Shown here: piece by piece, positions 43,746 through 51,755 of the stretch
Layout: every line of letters starts with the position of its first letter
Position numbering within the stretch: the stretch's first letter is position 1
DNA from: an uncultured Lachnospiraceae bacterium
Lineage (GTDB): Bacteria > Bacillota > Clostridia > Lachnospirales > Lachnospiraceae
Direction: 5' to 3'
Assembly (NCBI GenBank): GCA_947037115.1
Contig: CAMQTN010000010.1
Coordinates: 1-58,609, forward strand
DNA: 58,609 nucleotides
Program-made: the position numbers and the translations under genes
The notes under the pieces: model-generated
The model's database searches: none
The model's input: only the letters and a program-made list of their open reading frames with translations
What the model was told of the DNA's origin: nothing

Positions 43746-43786
43746 AGGAAAAACAAGCGACTCCGCAGGAGGCATTTGTTTTTCCT
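43746..43786 (+). repeat. Long hairpin upstream of alr
   Basis: Eleven-bp stem AGGAAAAACAA / TTGTTTTTCCT (43746-43756 with 43776-43786) topped by CTCC/GGAG around a GCA loop. It is followed by GTGC, not a T tract. It is part of a cluster of structured sequence between the rex operon and alr. Confidence 0.55.
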
Positions 43787-43799
43787 GTGCTATTAACGA

Positions 43800-43922
43800 G
43801 CAAACAGTCTGCGGAGCAGACAATAAAGCGCTGAAAGCGCGGGTTTGCGAGTGCAGGTAATCCAGCAGATGCAAAAGGAAAAGAGGCAGGCAACAAAGCG
43901 CTGAAAGCGCGGGTTTGCGAGT
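43800..43922 (+). repeat. Structured repeat upstream of alr (one and a half copies)
   Basis: A 32-base direct repeat (CAAYAAAGCGCTGAAAGC followed by GCGGGTTTGCGAGT) occurs at 43821-43852 and 43891-43922 with one mismatch. The first copy folds as a three-way junction: closing stem GCAAAC/GTTTGC (43800-43805 with 43843-43848), hairpin GTCTGC-GGA-GCAGAC (43807-43821) and hairpin GCGCT-GAA-AGCGC (43828-43840). The second copy keeps the closing stem (GCAAA/TTTGC) and the second hairpin. It ends about 22 bases before the alr start. Confidence 0.6.
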
Positions 43923-43944
43923 CCGGGTGAATAGGAGCATGGAT

Positions 43945-45126
43945 ATGTTAGAGAAATACCAGAGGGTGTATGCGGCGGTGGATCTGTCGGCAGTTCGATG
44001 GAACATGGAGCGGATGCATGAAAATCTCTCACCGGGAACACAGATGATCGGTGTGATTAAGGCAGACGCTTATGGACATGGCGCTGTGCCTGTCGGCAGG
44101 GAGCTGGAAACCCTTCCTTATGTGTCTGGCTATGCGACAGCCACGGCAGAGGAGGCATTTTTCCTGCGGGGTGCGGGCCTCAGAAAACCGATTCTGATAT
44201 TGGGGTATACCTTTCCCTATTGTTATGAGGAGTTGATCAGGCAGGATATCCGCCCTGCGGTTTTCAGAAGGGATATGCTTGAGGCGATTGACGGATGTGC
44301 ACAGAGGCTGGGGAAAAAGGCTTTTGTGCATGTAAAGGTGGATACGGGCATGTCACGGATCGGAATTTTGCCCGATGCGGAGGGGCTTGCTTTCATGGAG
44401 TGGATATTTGGCCTGCAGCATGTTGTGGTGGAGGGAATTTTTACCCATTTTGCCAGAGCTGACGAGAAAGATAAGGGGGCGGCGCGGGCACAGCTTTCGC
44501 AGTTTACCGATTTCCTCGAGGAAGTAAAACAGCGTACAGGAAAGGAAATTCCCATCAAACACTGTTCCAACAGCGCAGGAATCCTGGAACTGCCGGAGGC
44601 GAATCTGTCTCTGGTACGGGCGGGTATCGCGCTGTACGGATTGTCTCCCTCGGAAGAAGTGACAAAGGACGCTCTTTCCCTAAAGCCTGTCCTTTCCCTG
44701 AAAAGTCATCTGGTCTGTGTGAAAGAGGTGGAGGAGGGAACGCCTGTAAGCTACGGCGGTACTTATGTGACTAAGAGGCGGATGCGGATTGCGACTGTGC
44801 CGGTGGGATATGGGGACGGTTATCCGAGAAGCCTGTCAAACAAAGGCTATGTGCTGATCAGGGGAAAGCGGGCACAGATTCTCGGCAGAGTATGTATGGA
44901 TCAGTTTATGGTGGATGTATCGGATATCCCGGATGCCGATGAGGGGGATGAGGTGACGCTGATCGGCCCGGACGGCGCGGAAGAGATTGCCATGGAGACG
45001 CTCGGAGCGCTCTCCGGCAGATTTAACTACGAGCTTGCCTGTGATCTGGGAAAACGGATTCCACGGGTCTATCTGAAGGAGGACGAGGTCGTCTGTACGA
45101 GGGATTACAGTACGGAGAGCCAGTAG
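43945..45126 (+). CDS. alr: Alanine racemase
   Basis: PLP enzyme interconverting L- and D-alanine for peptidoglycan. The PLP lysine is in VIKADAYGHGAVPVG (about residue 40), the catalytic tyrosine region is YGDGYPRSLSNKGYVLIRG, and the C-terminal domain has VCMDQFMVDVSDIPD. 393 residues, normal length. The start is ATG 43945, seven bases after GGAG; an ATG six bases earlier nearly touches the SD, and the frame is open to 43915. A structured repeat cluster fills the 250 bases upstream. It is followed by mazF, an adjacency seen in many Firmicutes. Confidence 0.93.
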   Translation: MLEKYQRVYAAVDLSAVRWNMERMHENLSPGTQMIGVIKADAYGHGAVPVGRELETLPYVSGYATATAEEAFFLRGAGLRKPILILGYTFPYCYEELIRQDIRPAVFRRDMLEAIDGCAQRLGKKAFVHVKVDTGMSRIGILPDAEGLAFMEWIFGLQHVVVEGIFTHFARADEKDKGAARAQLSQFTDFLEEVKQRTGKEIPIKHCSNSAGILELPEANLSLVRAGIALYGLSPSEEVTKDALSLKPVLSLKSHLVCVKEVEEGTPVSYGGTYVTKRRMRIATVPVGYGDGYPRSLSNKGYVLIRGKRAQILGRVCMDQFMVDVSDIPDADEGDEVTLIGPDGAEEIAMETLGALSGRFNYELACDLGKRIPRVYLKEDEVVCTRDYSTESQ

Positions 45127-45239
45127 ACGGACAAAAAATGGATCATTATCCTGTATACGACCGATAAAGCAAGGCAATACTATTGCCGGAAACAGAAAAC
45201 AAAGGCATCTTAGTGAAAGGTCAAAGGAAGTGTAGGGTA

Positions 45240-45581
45240 ATGAGAAGAGGAGACATTTATTATGCAGATCTTCGCCCGGTGGTGGGATCTGAGCAGGGCG
45301 GGGTGCGCCCAGTACTTATCATACAGAACGATGTGGGGAACAGACACAGCCCGACAGTGATCTGCGCGGCGATTACATCAAAGATGAATAAGGCGAAGCT
45401 TCCCACTCACATAGAGTTAAGCGCAGGCAAGTATGATATGGTGAAAGATTCGGTAATTTTGCTGGAACAGCTGCGCACCATAGATAAGCAGCGCCTGAAA
45501 GACAGGGTCTGCCACCTGGATTCAGATATCATGCAGGCGGTAAACCAGGGACTGATGATCAGTCTGGAATTGAGTACATAG
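45240..45581 (+). CDS. mazF: MazF/PemK family endoribonuclease toxin (EndoA-like)
   Basis: A 113-residue MazF-type mRNA interferase: [21 protein letters not shown] with the catalytic Arg-Pro loop ([20 protein letters not shown]), [12 protein letters not shown], and the conserved [12 protein letters not shown]. In Bacillus the order is alr-ndoAI-ndoA, with the antitoxin between the two. Here only 113 bases separate alr from mazF, and no antitoxin frame fits. The start is ATG 45240 behind AAAGGAAG; the frame extends to 45183. The antitoxin may lie elsewhere or be absent. Confidence 0.9.
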   Translation: MRRGDIYYADLRPVVGSEQGGVRPVLIIQNDVGNRHSPTVICAAITSKMNKAKLPTHIELSAGKYDMVKDSVILLEQLRTIDKQRLKDRVCHLDSDIMQAVNQGLMISLELST

Positions 45582-45596
45582 GATGAGACGGCAGAT

Positions 45597-45625
45597 TTGA
45601 CACACAGGATAATAATTGATATGAT
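45597..45625 (+). promoter_or_regulatory. Promoter of the CBS/CorC membrane protein
   Basis: Perfect -35 TTGACA (45597-45602), 17-base spacer, TATGAT (45620-45625), about 40 bases before the start. Confidence 0.7.
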
Positions 45626-45663
45626 TATATACTAGCGTGAAAAGAAGGAGAGGAACAGTTTAT

Positions 45664-47055
45664 ATGGAAGAGGTCGGCTCGGGCAGTAGCAGCATCCTTT
45701 GGTTTGTGTTCATGCTTGTTCTGGAGATGATCTTTTACGGTTTCAGTGCGGCGATGCAAAACCGCAGGGGAACAGAAAGAGAAGAGGGCAGTGCGGGCGG
45801 CGAGGAACCGGAGGAGCAGACAGGCAGACAGGCAAAGAAGCAGGAAAGGCTTGCTTATATGGTGGAAAAGCATGCGGCTTATGCCACGGCGACACAGCTT
45901 GGCGTCGTGACGATCAATCTCCTGCTTGGCGCATTTATTCTGTACCGCCTGAACAGCTATTTTTCTTTTCTGGTGTCGGATCAGGTGCGTGTTCATTTTG
46001 GGACGCTTCCTGTATTTTATCTGCGGGTGCTGATCATAACGGTGTCGGTGATTGTGACGGTTTTTCTGCTGTACATAATTATGACCATCGGCGTTATGGT
46101 GCCGAAAAAGGCGGCGGCAAAGCATCCGGACGAATGGCTCCGCGCGCTGGTGACGCCCTTTTATTATTACGTGCGGATTGTATCGCCTTTTTCCGGGTTG
46201 ATCTTTGTCACGTCCAGGATGGTTTTACATCTGTTCGGCGTGCGGGACGCGGATGAGAGCGAGGACGTGACGGAGGAGGAAATCCTCTCCATGGTGAGTG
46301 TGGGCCATGAGCAGGGCATTCTGCACGCCAACGAGGCGGAGATGATCACCAATATCTTTGAGTACGGTGACAAGGAAGCCAAGGATATTATGATCAACAG
46401 AAATAATCTGATCGCCATTGACTGCACTATGACTCTCCAGGAGGCGGCAGCTTTTATTGTGGAGGCACATAACAGCCGTTTCCCCGTCTATGATGAGACC
46501 ATAGACCATATCATTGGTATTCTGCATCTGAAAGACGTGATGCGCATGCAGATGAATGAAAAGATGCGCAGCCGTCCGATCGGAAAGATCAGGGGGCTTT
46601 TGCGGGAACCCCGTTTTATTACGGAGAAGCGAAAGATCAACGATCTCTTCCAGGTGATGCAAAAAGAGAAAATCCAGATGGTTATCGTGATCGATGAATA
46701 CGGGCAGACAGCGGGACTTGTGGCACTTGAAGATATCCTGGAGGAGATCGTCGGCAACATTCAGGATGAGTACGACGAGGACGCTACGTATATCAGGGAG
46801 AGCGGGACGGACCATTATGTGATTCAGGGCATGATGCCGCTGGAGGAGCTGGAGGAAAAACTACAGGTCTCCTTTGAAGACGAACCTTTTGACACCGTGA
46901 ACGGTTTCGTTATTTCCAGACTGGAGCACATCCCCGAGGAAGGGGAGGACTTTGAGTTTGATTACGGAGGCTACACTTTCCGCATTATGGAGGTAAAGGA
47001 CCATATGATCCAGACCGTGTCCGCGAAACGGCGGGGAGAAGAGGAAGAAACGTAA
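45664..47055 (+). CDS. CNNM/HlyC-CorC family protein with CBS domains
   Basis: A 463-residue membrane protein of the UPF0053/CNNM (hemolysin-C-like) family, implicated in Mg2+ or Co2+ handling. A short helix near residues 10-30 precedes a charged Gly/Glu linker. The CNNM membrane domain follows (two or three helices, about 70-180, with MTIGVMVPKKAAAKHPDEW). Two CBS domains follow (INRNNLIAIDCTMTLQEA; RFPVYDETIDHIIGILHLKDVM; KINDLFQVMQKEKIQMVIVIDEYGQTAGLVALEDILEEIVGNIQDEYDED), then a CorC_HlyC domain. ATG 45664 follows AAGGAGAGGAACAGTTT. Confidence 0.88.
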   Translation: MEEVGSGSSSILWFVFMLVLEMIFYGFSAAMQNRRGTEREEGSAGGEEPEEQTGRQAKKQERLAYMVEKHAAYATATQLGVVTINLLLGAFILYRLNSYFSFLVSDQVRVHFGTLPVFYLRVLIITVSVIVTVFLLYIIMTIGVMVPKKAAAKHPDEWLRALVTPFYYYVRIVSPFSGLIFVTSRMVLHLFGVRDADESEDVTEEEILSMVSVGHEQGILHANEAEMITNIFEYGDKEAKDIMINRNNLIAIDCTMTLQEAAAFIVEAHNSRFPVYDETIDHIIGILHLKDVMRMQMNEKMRSRPIGKIRGLLREPRFITEKRKINDLFQVMQKEKIQMVIVIDEYGQTAGLVALEDILEEIVGNIQDEYDEDATYIRESGTDHYVIQGMMPLEELEEKLQVSFEDEPFDTVNGFVISRLEHIPEEGEDFEFDYGGYTFRIMEVKDHMIQTVSAKRRGEEEET

Positions 47056-47073
47056 TCTGCCATGTGGCAGATT
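47054..47073 (+). terminator. Hairpin after the CNNM gene, weak terminator
   Basis: Perfect 9-bp stem AATCTGCCA/TGGCAGATT (47054-47062 with 47065-47073) overlapping the stop codon. Only TTTGT follows, so termination would be inefficient. Confidence 0.4.
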
Positions 47074-47122
47074 TGTATAAAAGAATCATAAAACACAATG
47101 CGTTGGGAAAGGACGGAAAAAG

Positions 47123-47851
47123 ATGTCAGGACATTCAAAATTTGCGAATATTAAACACAAGAAGGAGAAGAACGACGCGGCAAAGGGTAAGATCTTTACC
47201 ATCATCGGCAGAGAAATTGCGGTTGCGGTGAAGGAGGGCGGCCCTGATCCTGCGAACAATTTCAAGCTAGCCCAGGTGATTGCCAAGGCAAAGGCAAACA
47301 ATATGCCTAACGATACCATAGACCGGGGTATCAAGAAAGCAGCTGGTGAGGGCGGTAACGTCGACTATAAATATGTCACTTATGAGGGGTACGGGCCAAA
47401 CGGCGTGGCGATTATCGTGGATGCGCTGACGGACAACATCAACCGGACGGCGGCCAATGTCAGAAGCGCTTTCACCAAAGGCAACGGCAGTATCGGTACA
47501 CAGGGCTGCGTCTCCTTTATGTTTGACAAAAAGGGACTTATCATCATTGACAAAGAAGAGTGCAGTATGGATGCGGATGATCTGATGATGATGGCTCTGG
47601 ATGCGGGCGCAGAGGACTTCTCAGAGGAGGAGGACAGCTATGAAATATATACAGATCCCGATCAGTGGAGTCAGGTGGACGCGGCGCTGAAAGAGGCGGG
47701 CGTGACCCCGATCTCCTCAGAAGTGACGATGATTCCCCAGAACTGGGTGGAACTGACCGATGAGGGAGCCGTTAAAAATCTGCAGAAGACATTGGACCTT
47801 CTCGAAGAGGACGACGACGTGCAGGCGGTGTATCATAACTGGGACGAATAA
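47123..47851 (+). CDS. yebC: YebC/PmpR family protein (transcription/translation regulator)
   Basis: A 242-residue YebC-family protein: MSGHSKFANIKHKKEKNDAA at the N-terminus, PDPANNFKLAQVIAKAKANNMPNDTIDRGIKKAAGEG in the first domain and YEGYGPNGVAIIVDALTDNINRTAANVR in the second. These three-domain proteins were described as DNA-binding regulators, and more recently linked to translation of difficult sequences. Length is standard. GGAAAGGACGGAAAAAG precedes the ATG. Structured element copy B starts three bases after its stop. Confidence 0.93.
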   Translation: MSGHSKFANIKHKKEKNDAAKGKIFTIIGREIAVAVKEGGPDPANNFKLAQVIAKAKANNMPNDTIDRGIKKAAGEGGNVDYKYVTYEGYGPNGVAIIVDALTDNINRTAANVRSAFTKGNGSIGTQGCVSFMFDKKGLIIIDKEECSMDADDLMMMALDAGAEDFSEEEDSYEIYTDPDQWSQVDAALKEAGVTPISSEVTMIPQNWVELTDEGAVKNLQKTLDLLEEDDDVQAVYHNWDE

Positions 47852-47853
47852 CT

Positions 47854-47948
47854 GTGCGAAAAGAAGTTCTAATGCTTGCAGCAGAGGCTGCTTCGCAAAG
47901 AACTTCTATGTTTCGCACGGGAGAATATCTGTAAAACGGATATTCTCC
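47854..47948 (+). ncRNA. Structured intergenic element, copy B (leader of metY)
   Basis: Outer stem GTGCGAAA/TTTCGCAC (47854-47861 with 47911-47918). Second stem GAAGTTCT/AGAACTTC (47863-47870 with 47899-47906, perfect). Inner hairpin GCAGC-AGAG-GCTGC (47878-47891). A separate 3' hairpin GGAGAATATC/GATATTCTCC (47920-47929 with 47939-47948) follows. The terminal TTCTCC can instead pair with the GGAGGA ribosome binding site at 47953-47958 across a GTAT loop. Stem sequences differ from copies A and C by compensatory changes. Confidence 0.6.
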
Positions 47949-47967
47949 GTATGGAGGAAATGATAAA

Positions 47968-49248
47968 ATGAGTGCATATAAGAAAGAGACGATCTGCATA
48001 CAGTCGGGCTGGAAGCCGAAGAGCGGAGAACCCCGTGTGCTTCCGATCTGCCAGAGTACAACCTTTAAATATGAGGATTCGGAGCAGATGGGACGGCTCT
48101 TTGATCTGGAGGAGAGCGGTTATTTTTATTCCAGACTGCAGAACCCTACGAACGACTGTGTGGCTGCAAAAATCTGTGAGCTGGAGGGGGGTGTGGCGGC
48201 CATGCTTACTTCCTCGGGACAGGCGGCGAACTATTATGCCGTATTCAATATCTGCGAGGCGGGGGATCACGTGGTCATGAGTTCCACGGTTTACGGAGGC
48301 AGTTTTAACCTGATCACCTGCACCATGAATAAGATGGGGATCACCTGTACGGTAGTGGACCCGGACGCACCGGCGCAGGAGCTGGAAAAAGCGTTTCGGG
48401 AGAATACAAAATGTGTGTTTGCGGAGACGATAGCGAATCCGGCGCTTGTGGTGCTTGACATTGAAAAGTTTGCCGCGCTGGCACATGCCCATCATGTACC
48501 GCTGATTGTGGATAATACATTCGCCACGCCGATTAACTGTAATCCTTTCAGGTGGGGCGCGGATATCGTGACCCATTCCACCACAAAATACATGGACGGA
48601 CATGCCATGGCTTTGGGCGGCTGCATTGTGGATTCCGGCAATTTTGACTGGGCGGCGTATCCGGATAAGTTTCCGGGACTCTGTACGCCGGACGAGTCTT
48701 ATCACGGTATTGTCTACACGGAAAAATTCGGGAAGGCGGCCTATATCACGAAGGCAACCAGCCAGCTCATGCGGGATCTGGGGTCTGCCCAGTCGCCGCA
48801 GAATGCGTTTTTGCTGAATGTTGGGCTTGAGACACTGCCCCTGCGGGTGGAGAGACACTGCTATAATGCCCAGAAATGTGCGGAGTTTTTGGAGAGCCAT
48901 GAGAAGGTGGCGTGGGTGAACTACCCGGGTCTGCCCGGTAATAAATATTACGGGACAGCGAAAAAATATATGCCGGACGGGACCTGCGGCGTCATATCCT
49001 TTGGGTTAAAGGGAGGCAGGGAAGCGGCTGCAAAAATGATGGATCAGTTGAAACTGGCGGCTATTGTGACCCATGTGGCGGACGCGAGGACGAGCGTTTT
49101 ACATCCTGCCAGCCACACGCACAGACAGATGAATGACGGGCAGCTCAAAGAGGCGGGCGTTGCGCCTGAGATGATCAGACTCTCGGTTGGAATTGAGCAC
49201 ATTGATGATATTATTGAAGATCTTGCACAGGCGCTTGCAGTCGTGTGA
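47968..49248 (+). CDS. metY: O-acetylhomoserine aminocarboxypropyltransferase (sulfhydrylase)
   Basis: PLP enzyme of the Cys/Met metabolism family, making homocysteine from O-acetylhomoserine and sulfide. 426 residues, typical of MetY. PLP lysine in THSTTKYMDGHAMALGG (about residue 207), SSGQAANYYAVFNICEAGDHVV and the Arg-containing FYSRLQNPTNDC near the N-terminus. A methionine gamma-lyase cannot be fully excluded, but length and motifs favour MetY. ATG 47968 follows GGAGGAAATGATAAA. Immediately upstream is structured element copy B, whose 3' end can mask this SD, so translational control is possible. No SAM-I or T-box core is present. Confidence 0.88.
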   Translation: MSAYKKETICIQSGWKPKSGEPRVLPICQSTTFKYEDSEQMGRLFDLEESGYFYSRLQNPTNDCVAAKICELEGGVAAMLTSSGQAANYYAVFNICEAGDHVVMSSTVYGGSFNLITCTMNKMGITCTVVDPDAPAQELEKAFRENTKCVFAETIANPALVVLDIEKFAALAHAHHVPLIVDNTFATPINCNPFRWGADIVTHSTTKYMDGHAMALGGCIVDSGNFDWAAYPDKFPGLCTPDESYHGIVYTEKFGKAAYITKATSQLMRDLGSAQSPQNAFLLNVGLETLPLRVERHCYNAQKCAEFLESHEKVAWVNYPGLPGNKYYGTAKKYMPDGTCGVISFGLKGGREAAAKMMDQLKLAAIVTHVADARTSVLHPASHTHRQMNDGQLKEAGVAPEMIRLSVGIEHIDDIIEDLAQALAVV

Positions 49249-49266
49249 GAAGCACTTCTAAAGCGC
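49243..49266 (+). ncRNA. Partial copy D of the structured element (left half only)
   Basis: GTGTGAGAAGCACTTCTAAA followed by GCGCAG resembles the 5' half of copies B and C (outer left arm, second-stem left arm CACTTCT, start of the inner hairpin), again starting at the stop codon of the preceding gene. The 3' arms are absent, so it cannot form the full fold. Confidence 0.35.
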
Positions 49267-49285
49267 AGAAGAAAAGGACGAAATT

Positions 49286-50824
49286 ATGACTTACCGAAAA
49301 ATCTGGTTTGACTATGTGCTCTGGGTCGTTTACGCGGGGCTTTGTATCATGCTTCTGGCCTATACGGGAAACCGTCTGTATGCCTCCTGTGTGGGAGCGT
49401 CCCTGGCCGGACTTGGTGCTTTTGTGCTTTTTCCGGTGCTTATATGTCTCTATACCGGGATTCGTCTGATCAGTCAGGCGATACGGAAAAAGCATTGCTT
49501 TTCCGCTCATTCTGCAGCGCTGGCAGAGTCGCTTATGGTCTCTGTGTCCTTTGTTTTCGGCACGATTATAAGGATCAGAGAGGGGCTCCTTATGGCCTCC
49601 ATATATGACTTGGGATCCGTGCTGGAACCAGGCGATTATTATGATCTGGCTGTGGTCAGGACTGGCGGATGGGGTATGTCTTTCGCCCACGGAATGGGCG
49701 ATCTTTTTGTGCGTTGTCTGAGGATTGTCCTTTCTTTTCTGGGGAACAGTGTGGCGGCGGCCATGTTTTTTCAGGTGATTTTACAGGTGGCTGCCATGAT
49801 ATTTGCCTATCTTGCCGTGAGGAAGGCGGCAGGATGGCTTGCGTCCTGCACGATGCTTGTACTGTTGGCTTTTTCCAGCTCATTTATCCATAAAATTGAT
49901 GTGATTGATCCGGAATGTCTCTTGATTGCCCTGTTTCTGGCGGGACTTTATCTGGTTATCTCTTTTGTGAGAGCGTCGGTCGCGGGCGGGGAGATTTTCG
50001 GCGGCTGGCCGGGGATGTTTCTTCTGGGGGCTTTTTTGGGACTTCTGAGCTATCTGGAAGGAGGCTGTGCGGTTCTTTTCCTGTTTCTGGCAGGACTGTT
50101 TACCGGGAAGCCTGTCGCGGCCGCGGGCAGGAAACGGCGGATTGGAAATCTGCTGATCGTGCTTGCCGGGGGAGGCGCAGGTTTTTTCGGCTCGATCGCG
50201 GAGGATGCGGCCACCAGCGGCGTTGTCTTTTATCAGGGACTTACGTGGTGGCTGGACACTTATCTGGACTTATTTACAGGTGCAAAGATGTTTGGCGTAA
50301 TCGGGACGGATTATCCATTCTTTGTGATTCTCTTTCTTCTGGCGTCTTTTGTGGTTTTTGCGTTTATCATGGGAGGGCGCGAACAGGATTTTTCCCTGTG
50401 GCTCCTGCCCTGTATTCTGGTGACGCCTGTCTTTTTGATTGATTTCAGCGTCGTTGGGTTTGGCGGCGTGGCGTTGTTTTTCTGGAGCGCGATGGCGGGA
50501 CTTGGACTGAAAGGCGCAGTGTTTGGCAGACAGGCCGTGCTTATGGGGGAAAAGGACGGAAAGATCAATGCGTCAACGGTTCCTGAACCTGCCGCAGCGG
50601 TTTTTGAAGCGCCCGGACCTGAAGCGGGGGATCCTGCGGCTCTTTCGCCTGCGTCAGCGGCTTCCACGGCAGGTTTGCAGAAGAAGCCCCGCTTTATCGA
50701 AAATCCTCTGCCACTGCCGAAAAAACATGTGAAACGGGAGATGGATTTCGACTACAAGGTTTTGGAGGCGGATATGCACTATGACGTGGAAGTTGATGAG
50801 GAAGACGATTTTGACAGGTTTTGA
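49286..50824 (+). CDS. Polytopic membrane protein, unknown function
   Basis: A 512-residue protein with about ten hydrophobic segments between residues 8 and 400 (e.g. VLWVVYAGLCIMLLAYTG, GNSVAAAMFFQVILQVAAM, GLLSYLEGGCAVLFLFLAGLF, FVILFLLASFVVFAFIMGG). A Pro/Ala-rich cytoplasmic tail follows, ending in KKPRFIENPLPLPKKHVKRE, then MDFDYKVLEADMHYDVEVDEEDDFDRF. The overall look recalls GT39-like or other polytopic envelope proteins, but no catalytic motif is evident. It follows metY with a remnant of the structured element between. A strong terminator lies 43 bases after the stop. Confidence 0.65.
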   Translation: MTYRKIWFDYVLWVVYAGLCIMLLAYTGNRLYASCVGASLAGLGAFVLFPVLICLYTGIRLISQAIRKKHCFSAHSAALAESLMVSVSFVFGTIIRIREGLLMASIYDLGSVLEPGDYYDLAVVRTGGWGMSFAHGMGDLFVRCLRIVLSFLGNSVAAAMFFQVILQVAAMIFAYLAVRKAAGWLASCTMLVLLAFSSSFIHKIDVIDPECLLIALFLAGLYLVISFVRASVAGGEIFGGWPGMFLLGAFLGLLSYLEGGCAVLFLFLAGLFTGKPVAAAGRKRRIGNLLIVLAGGGAGFFGSIAEDAATSGVVFYQGLTWWLDTYLDLFTGAKMFGVIGTDYPFFVILFLLASFVVFAFIMGGREQDFSLWLLPCILVTPVFLIDFSVVGFGGVALFFWSAMAGLGLKGAVFGRQAVLMGEKDGKINASTVPEPAAAVFEAPGPEAGDPAALSPASAASTAGLQKKPRFIENPLPLPKKHVKREMDFDYKVLEADMHYDVEVDEEDDFDRF

Positions 50825-50866
50825 CAGGCAGAACCGTATAGATTTTCAAATAAGAGCGATACTATG

Positions 50867-50894
50867 AGAGAACCGGACATTCGGTTCTCTTTTT
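50867..50894 (+). terminator. Strong rho-independent terminator
   Basis: Perfect stem AGAGAACCG/CGGTTCTCT (50867-50875 with 50882-50890) followed by TTTTT. It separates the membrane protein gene from tepA. Confidence 0.88.
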
Positions 50895-50950
50895 CCGTGC
50901 ATAAGCAGAGTCGGAATGCCAGCCAGTTTATAAGGAACATGGAGGAAACT

Positions 50951-51685
50951 ATGGGAAACAATAAAAACAGCAAAAACAGGGAAGAAAACGATCGTGAAAA
51001 AAAGAGAGAGAATGAGAAGCAGAAAGATGAACGGATTGAGAAAGTGGGTCAGGTAACGCTCGATGAGAACGCCCTGCATCACAAGATCCATCTGCTCTCC
51101 ATCATAGGAGAGATCGAGGGGCACGACAATTTGAACGGCAACGCGAAGACAACGAAATATGAACACATTCTGCCTCAGCTTGCGGCCATTGAGGACAGCG
51201 GCGAGGTGGACGGGGTTTTGATTTTGCTAAACACCATGGGCGGCGATGTGGAGGCAGGACTTGCCATCGCGGAGATGATCGCATCCTTAAGCAAACCTAC
51301 GGTGTCCCTGGTACTTGGCGGAAGCCATTCCATCGGCGTGCCGATTGCGGTGAGTACCGATTACTCTTATATTGTACCGACAGGTACGATGGTGATTCAT
51401 CCGGTACGGTTAAGCGGCATGGTGATCGGCGTCCAGCAGACGTTCGATTATTTTAAACAAATCCAGAACCGTATCACAGGTTTTGTCTGCGAGCATTGCA
51501 GGATACCCAAGCCCCGTCTGGAGGAACTGATGATGGAGACGGGGATGCTGACAAAGGATGTGGGAACGGTGCTTGTGGGACGCGAGGCGGTGGAGGAAGG
51601 CATTATCTGTGAAGTGGGCGGTATCAGCGATGCAATCGGCAAACTTCATGATATGGTAGGCGCGAAAAAGGCAGATACAAAATAA
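50951..51685 (+). CDS. tepA: Translocation-enhancing protein TepA (ClpP-class protease)
   Basis: A 244-residue ClpP/crotonase-fold serine protease. Lys/Glu-rich N-terminus, then VDGVLILLNTMGGDVEAGLAIAEMIA, the catalytic Ser region LVLGGSHSIGVPIAVS, and the His region MVIHPVRLSGMVIGVQQTFDY, close to Bacillus TepA (YmfB), which aids protein export. As in Bacillus it sits directly before spoIIIE/ftsK. The start is ATG 50951 after GGAGGAAACT; the open frame to 50864 runs through the upstream terminator and is not used. Confidence 0.9.
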   Translation: MGNNKNSKNREENDREKKRENEKQKDERIEKVGQVTLDENALHHKIHLLSIIGEIEGHDNLNGNAKTTKYEHILPQLAAIEDSGEVDGVLILLNTMGGDVEAGLAIAEMIASLSKPTVSLVLGGSHSIGVPIAVSTDYSYIVPTGTMVIHPVRLSGMVIGVQQTFDYFKQIQNRITGFVCEHCRIPKPRLEELMMETGMLTKDVGTVLVGREAVEEGIICEVGGISDAIGKLHDMVGAKKADTK

Positions 51686-51688
51686 AGG

Positions 51689-51717
51689 ATGACAAGCCAA
51701 AATGAAAATGCTATACT
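51689..51717 (+). promoter_or_regulatory. Promoter of spoIIIE/ftsK
   Basis: ATGACA (51689-51694), 17-base spacer, TATACT (51712-51717), 39 bases before the start. Confidence 0.55.
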
Positions 51718-51755
51718 AAGATAGAAAAATTTTGGATACATTTTGGGAGGCAGTC

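Noticed and set aside
47852..47967. SAM-I riboswitch or T-box upstream of metY
   Set aside because: No S-box kink-turn/GATGAAACC core and no T-box TGGNACCGCG sequence are present.
50864..50950. N-terminal extension of TepA from ATG 50864
   Set aside because: It reads through the perfect terminator hairpin at 50867-50894; GGAGG before ATG 50951 marks the real start.
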